Origin: Azospirillum brasilense
Lineage (GTDB): Bacteria > Pseudomonadota > Alphaproteobacteria > Azospirillales > Azospirillaceae
Direction: 5' to 3'
DNA: 64,000 bases
Assembly (NCBI RefSeq): GCF_022023855.1
Contig: NZ_CP059453.1
Span: 498,001 to 562,000, forward strand
Below the pieces are notes generated by a model that worked only from the letters and a program-made list of their open reading frames with translations, was not told where the DNA came from and searched no databases. Of the stretch, positions 60,071 through 64,000 are shown piece after piece (position 1 is the first letter of the stretch; each line of letters opens with the position of its first letter). The position numbers and the translations under genes were made by a program.

Positions 60071-61078
60071 TTACTTGGCGTTGGCCATGGCGACGGCGGT
60101 GTCGCTCATGCGGTTGGAGAAGCCCCACTCGTTGTCGTACCAGGTCATGATGCGGACGAAGTTGCCGTCGATGACCTTGGTCTCGTTCAGCGCGAAGATC
60201 GAGCTGTGCGGGTCGTGGTTGAAGTCGGTGGAGACCAGATCCTCGGTGTAGGCGCCCAGGATGCCCTTGAGCGGGCCGTTGGCGGCCTCGGCGATCGCCT
60301 TGGTGATCTCCTCCACCGAGGTGGCGCGCTTGGCGGTGAACTTGAAGTCGACGACCGAGACGTTGGGCGTCGGCACGCGCATGGCGGTGCCGTCCAGCTT
60401 GCCCTTGAGCTCGGGCAGCACCTTGCCCACCGCCTTGGCCGCCCCGGTCGAGGTCGGGATCATGTTCAGCGCCGCGGCGCGGGCGCGGTGCAGGTCCTTG
60501 TGGTTGGTGTCGACGATGCGCTGATCCCCCGTGTAGGAGTGGATCGTCGTCATGAAGCCCTTCTCGATGCCGATCAGGTTGTTCAGCACGAAGGCCACCG
60601 GGGCCAGGCAGTTCGTCGTGCACGACGCGTTCGACACGATGCGGTGATCGGCTTTGAGCTGGTCGTGGTTGACGCCGTAGACCACCGTGATGTCCTCGTC
60701 GGTGGCCGGGGCGGAGATCAGCACCTTCTCCGCACCCGCTTCCAGATGCTTGGCGGCGTCGGCGCGCTTGGTGAAGATGCCCGAGCATTCCATGGCGATC
60801 TGGATGCCCAGATCCTTCCACGGCAGCTTGGCCGGGTCACGCTCCTGCACGACCTTGATCGAGTGGCCGTTGACGATCAGCTCGCCGTCGCGGGTCTCGA
60901 TCGTGCCGGGGAAACGGCCGTGGACGCTGTCGTACTTCAGCAGGTGGGCGTTGGCCTTGAGGTCGGCCAGGTCGTTGATCGCCACGACCTCCACGTCGTT
61001 GCGGCCGCTCTCGTAGATGGCCCGCAGAACCAGACGGCCGATACGGCCAAAACCGTTGATCGCTACCTTCACGGACAT
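60071..61078 (-). CDS. gap: glyceraldehyde-3-phosphate dehydrogenase
   Basis: A 335-aa NAD-dependent GAPDH. The N-terminal INGFGRIGR (8-16) and the acidic residue in AINDLADL (NAD preference) form the Rossmann part. Catalytic Cys153 is in SNASCTTNCLAP and His180 in TTIHSYTGDQ; YDNEWGFSNRM is near the C-terminus. It is monocistronic, driven from a GntR-type promoter at 61221-61249, not clustered with pgk/tkt. This suggests a gap copy tied to the uronate/fermentation regulon. Confidence 0.97.
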   Translation of the reverse strand: MSVKVAINGFGRIGRLVLRAIYESGRNDVEVVAINDLADLKANAHLLKYDSVHGRFPGTIETRDGELIVNGHSIKVVQERDPAKLPWKDLGIQIAMECSGIFTKRADAAKHLEAGAEKVLISAPATDEDITVVYGVNHDQLKADHRIVSNASCTTNCLAPVAFVLNNLIGIEKGFMTTIHSYTGDQRIVDTNHKDLHRARAAALNMIPTSTGAAKAVGKVLPELKGKLDGTAMRVPTPNVSVVDFKFTAKRATSVEEITKAIAEAANGPLKGILGAYTEDLVSTDFNHDPHSSIFALNETKVIDGNFVRIMTWYDNEWGFSNRMSDTAVAMANAK

Positions 61079-61220
61079 GCTGTTCTCCGCTGGTGTTCGC
61101 GGCCCCGGATGGGATCGGGGGCGGCGCCGGCCAGGGCCGGTTGGAATGGGGGTACCGGATCGGGCGGCCCGCCGCGGCAGGGCGCGGGCGCTTCCGGTGT
61201 TTTCCGGTGTTCGCCATGAT

Positions 61221-61249
61221 GTATACTAATATATCAGATTGACGTGCAA
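61221..61249 (-). promoter_or_regulatory. gap promoter with GntR-type operator
   Basis: On the minus strand: -35 TTGCAC (61249-61244), a 17-bp spacer and -10 GTATAC (61226-61221). The operator CTAATATATCAG is at 61226-61237. The leader to gap is about 140 bases. Confidence 0.75.
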
Positions 61250-61370
61250 GAGCAGACGGTGGGCCGGGAGGTTCGCCGGACAAAATGTCGCGGTTGCTGC
61301 GCTGCAAGACAAACCGCGCCCGGCGCTGTTGGCCTGGATTGGACCCGTCAACCGGTACCGCCAGAGGACG

Positions 61371-63716
61371 ATGACTTTCGACGACCGTGCCCCACGGCTT
61401 CCCGCCGCCCGCTTCCGCGCCTTGCGCGGCCTGCTCGCCCTCCTTCTCCTGCTGACCGCCGCGCTGGGAGGCATGGCGACTCCGGCGTCGGCCCAGATCC
61501 CGACGCCCGCCCCGCCGGCCCAGGCCGAGCCGGCGCCCAATCCGGAGGAGATCGCCCGCCTGCGCCAGACGCTGGAGGACCCGGGTCGCCGTGCCGCCCT
61601 GCTCGGCCAGCTCCGCGCCCTGGAGCAGGCGGAGGCCGCCACCGCGCCGACGGAGCCGGAGGGGATCGGCACCCGCCTGCTCACCTTGCTGTCGGATCGG
61701 CTCGACGGGCTGGGGCAGGAGGCCGCGCTGGCCGGCGACGCCCTGCTGAACGCGCCGCAGGGGCTGCATTGGCTGGAGCGGCAGGTGTCCGACCCGGCGC
61801 AACGCGCCGCCTGGGGCTGGCTGGCCGCCGAGCTGGTGCTGGTGGTGGTGGTCGGGCAGGGCGTCCGGCTGATCGCCATCCGCACGCTGCGACGCCCGCG
61901 CGCGATGCTGGCGGCCCGGCCCATCCATTCCGCCATCGCCAAGGTGCCGCTGCTGCTGGTGCGGTCGCTGTTCGATCTGGCGCCCATAGTGGCCTTCGCC
62001 GCCGCCGGCTTCGGCGTGCTGGCGCTGTTCGACCCGCCGCCGGTGGTGCGGGTGCTGGGCGTCACCTTCCTCAACGCCAGCATCTTCGTGCAGATCGTGC
62101 TTCTGGTCGTCCGGGCGCTGCTGGCCCCGGCCTCGCCCAACCTGCGGCTGATCCCGATGAGCGACGGCTCGGCCCTGCGCCTGCTGCGCTGGTGCCGGAC
62201 CATCGCCATCACCACGCTCTACGGCCTGTTCCTAGCCGAGGCGGCTCGGCGGCTCGGCTTGCCGGCGCAGAGCCACAGCGCGCTGGTGACCCTGGTCGGC
62301 CTGATCGTCGCCGTCATGCTGGCGGTGCTGGTGCTGCAGAGCCGGGAGGCGGTGGCCGCTCGGCTGCGCGGCGGCATCGCGGCGGCGCAGCCGCTGTCCG
62401 ACGCGGTGTCACCGCTTCCGCCCGGGCGGCGCGCCGCCGGGGCGGGGCGGATGCTGCGCGCCGCCGGCCGCCGCGTGGCCGACGTCTGGCACGCCATCGC
62501 CATCCTCTACATCATCGTCCTGTTCGGCATCTGGGCGCTGGAGATCAGCGGCGGGCTGCTGTTCGTGGTCCAGGCGACGGCGGTGACTCTGGTCGTCGCC
62601 GGCATCGCGCGGCTGATCGGTCGGGGGATCACCCGCGCCGCCGCGGCGATCCTGGAGCGCATGGACCGTCGGCGGGGCCACTCGGCCTGGGCGGCGGGGC
62701 GGCTGCGCCGCTACGTCGCCCCCACCGCGCGGCTGCTGCACGCGGCGGTGGCCGTTCTGGGCGGGCTGGTGGTTCTGAACGCCTGGGGGCTGGATGTCTG
62801 GGGCTGGCTGCAGACGGCCATCGGCCTGCGCATCGTGGCGTCGGGCCTGTCGCTTCTGCTGGTCGGCGCCATCGCGCTCGCCGTGTGGGAGGTGACCAAC
62901 GGGCTGATCGAACGCCATCTGGCGACGACGGACCGCAACGGCCGGGCGATCCAGCGCAGTGCGCGGGTGCGCACCCTGCTGCCGCTGCTGCGCAGCGCCC
63001 TGCTGGTGGTCCTGCTGACGCTGGTCACGCTGATCACCCTGTCGGAGCTGGGGCTGAACATCGGGCCGTTGCTGGCCGGCGCCGGCGTGGTCGGTCTGGC
63101 CGTCGGCTTCGGCGCGCAAACGTTGGTCAAGGACGTCATCACCGGCCTGTTCATCCTGTTCGAGGACACCATCTCGGTCGGCGATGTCGTCAATGTCGGC
63201 GGCAAGGGCGGTCTGGTGGAGGGGATGAACATCCGCACGATCCGCCTGCGCGACTTCGACGGAACGGTGCACACCATTCCCTTCAGCGCGGTCACCAGCG
63301 TGTCGAACATGACGAAGGACTTCAGCTACTACGTGTTCGACGTGGCCATCCCCTATCACGAGAACGCCGACCGCGTCGTCTCCGTGCTGCACGGCATCGG
63401 CGACGAATTGCGCAAGGACCCGCGCTTCGCGCCGCTGATCCTGGAGCCGCTGGAAGTGCTGGGCGTCGATTCCTTCCAGGAGTCGGCGGCGGTCATCAAG
63501 GCGCGGATCAAGACGCTGCCCATCCAGCAATGGAACGTCGGGCGGGAGTTCAACGGCCGCATGAAGGCGCGCTTCATCGAGCTGGGAATCGACTTCCCGC
63601 TGCCGCAGCGCACGCTGCACATCGCCCGCGGTGCCGCGGAGATGCTGGCCGGGATGGGGGCCGAGGCGGGCGCCGCCAATGCCGGCCGGATGCGCCACGC
63701 CGGGGCGGCGGAGTAG
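61371..63716 (+). CDS. large mechanosensitive channel (MscS family)
   Basis: A 781-aa MscS-type channel of the YbiO/MscM class. A signal peptide (about residues 1-45, cleavage near ASA-QIPTP) is followed by a short periplasmic helical part (to about 150) and about eleven membrane helices. The C-terminal MscS core (about 545-760) has the pore helix GPLLAGAGVVGLAVGFGAQTLVKDVITGLFILFEDTISVGDVVNVGGKGGLVEGMNIRTIRLRDFDGTVHTIPFS. It releases solutes under hypo-osmotic stress. ATG at 61371 follows an AGAGGACG site; a longer start at 61239 is unlikely because it overlaps the gap promoter. Confidence 0.9.
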   Translation: MTFDDRAPRLPAARFRALRGLLALLLLLTAALGGMATPASAQIPTPAPPAQAEPAPNPEEIARLRQTLEDPGRRAALLGQLRALEQAEAATAPTEPEGIGTRLLTLLSDRLDGLGQEAALAGDALLNAPQGLHWLERQVSDPAQRAAWGWLAAELVLVVVVGQGVRLIAIRTLRRPRAMLAARPIHSAIAKVPLLLVRSLFDLAPIVAFAAAGFGVLALFDPPPVVRVLGVTFLNASIFVQIVLLVVRALLAPASPNLRLIPMSDGSALRLLRWCRTIAITTLYGLFLAEAARRLGLPAQSHSALVTLVGLIVAVMLAVLVLQSREAVAARLRGGIAAAQPLSDAVSPLPPGRRAAGAGRMLRAAGRRVADVWHAIAILYIIVLFGIWALEISGGLLFVVQATAVTLVVAGIARLIGRGITRAAAAILERMDRRRGHSAWAAGRLRRYVAPTARLLHAAVAVLGGLVVLNAWGLDVWGWLQTAIGLRIVASGLSLLLVGAIALAVWEVTNGLIERHLATTDRNGRAIQRSARVRTLLPLLRSALLVVLLTLVTLITLSELGLNIGPLLAGAGVVGLAVGFGAQTLVKDVITGLFILFEDTISVGDVVNVGGKGGLVEGMNIRTIRLRDFDGTVHTIPFSAVTSVSNMTKDFSYYVFDVAIPYHENADRVVSVLHGIGDELRKDPRFAPLILEPLEVLGVDSFQESAAVIKARIKTLPIQQWNVGREFNGRMKARFIELGIDFPLPQRTLHIARGAAEMLAGMGAEAGAANAGRMRHAGAAE

Positions 63717-63775
63717 GGTGGCTGCACCAACCCCCTCGGTCTTGCGAAAAAGTGACGGGGCCATGTCGATTTCGC

Positions 63776-63804
63776 TTGAGCCCGGCCGGCGGCGCAGCTA
63801 TATC
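63776..63804 (+). promoter_or_regulatory. tRNA promoter
   Basis: -35 TTGAGC (63776-63781), 17-bp spacer and -10 TATATC (63799-63804), about 48 bases before the tRNA-Leu gene. Good spacing for the housekeeping sigma factor. Confidence 0.65.
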
Positions 63805-63851
63805 AGCGCTCCCGCGTCACCCCAAGGGACGCGGGATAAAGAGCAGACGAT

Positions 63852-63938
63852 GCGCTTGTGGCGGAATTGGTAGACGCGCTAGGTTCAGGTCCTAGTGGCT
63901 GAAAGGCCGTGGGGGTTCGAGTCCCTCCAAGCGCACCA
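63852..63938 (+). tRNA. tRNA-Leu(CAG)
   Basis: An 87-nt class II tRNA with encoded 3' CCA. The acceptor stem GCGCTTG pairs with CAAGCGC. The anticodon stem CTAGG/CCTAG holds the loop TTCAGGT, giving anticodon CAG. It has a variable arm (TGGCTGAAAGGCCG) and the T-loop GGTTCGAGTCC. Confidence 0.97.
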
Positions 63939-63968
63939 ACACTTCTTGTGTTGGTCTGAGATTATAGT

Positions 63969-64000
63969 GGGGCCATAGCTCAGCTGGGAGAGCGCTACAA
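63969..64000 (+). tRNA. 5' part of a tRNA, probably tRNA-Ala
   Basis: GGGGCCATAGCTCAGCTGGGAGAGCG is the acceptor strand and D-arm of a tRNA-Ala. The window ends within the anticodon stem (CTACAA), so the anticodon is not visible; by memory of alphaproteobacterial genes it would be GGC. Confidence 0.88.

Noticed and set aside
61244..63895. 883-aa frame overlapping the MscS gene on the same strand
   Set aside because: It is Arg/Ala/Gly/Pro-rich and shifted by one or two bases from the true MscS frame, which has the signal peptide and pore motif.

Overview
The window is a high-GC alphaproteobacterial chromosome segment, most like Azospirillum or a close Rhodospirillales relative. The basis is codon use, a bacteriophytochrome with an HWE kinase, split flagellar loci, a MaoC-phosphotransacetylase fusion and a preference for uronate use. 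The genus is an inference from gene content; no database was searched.

Layout. 0-12.8 kb holds housekeeping and signalling genes: a SoxR-type promoter in front of an Fe-S flavin oxidoreductase and a PAS protein, small envelope proteins, a CtpA-type protease, a LysR/SDR divergent pair, a PhoU-like protein, a molybdenum hydroxylase pair (iorAB-like) with a divergent LysR, and an MHYT-PAS-GGDEF-EAL protein. 12.9-19.8 kb holds a glycosyltransferase and a leftward flagellar operon, flgE-flgK-flgL-flgI-flgJ-flgN. 20-25.7 kb holds a double cold-shock-domain protein, several hypotheticals, a chemoreceptor and a TerC protein.

25.8-34.5 kb and 46.7-61.2 kb form two parts of one metabolic island. The first part has a dctPQM TRAP transporter, a GntR/FCD regulator and pyk-pflA-focA. 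The second has a HexR-like regulator, pflB, eno, a MaoC-Pta fusion, ackA, kduD, kduI, a second GntR/FCD paralogue, a frameshifted kdgT, a small unknown gene and gap. Between them (34.8-46.6 kb) lie a bacteriophytochrome kinase, a hybrid histidine kinase, two tandem TetR repressors and an RND efflux pair. The window ends with a large MscS-family channel, tRNA-Leu(CAG) and the 5' part of a second tRNA, probably Ala.

The most interesting feature is a shared 12-bp AT-rich palindrome, YTARTATAYYAG on the + strand. It occurs eight times, always intergenic or at a gene end: before dctP, gntR1, pyk-pflA-focA, pta, gntR2-kduI-kduD, kdgT and gap, and once just after hexR. At most of these it lies between a TTGCNN -35 and an AT-rich -10, the position of a repressor operator. 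This points to a local regulon in which uronate uptake and isomerisation, lower glycolysis and acetate/formate fermentation are induced together, probably through the two GntR paralogues. A second palindrome, TGTAGCAAAACTACA, between hexR and pflB suggests added HexR-type control. One GntR-type promoter points antisense into hexR. Four copies of a GC-rich intergenic palindrome are scattered only through this island.
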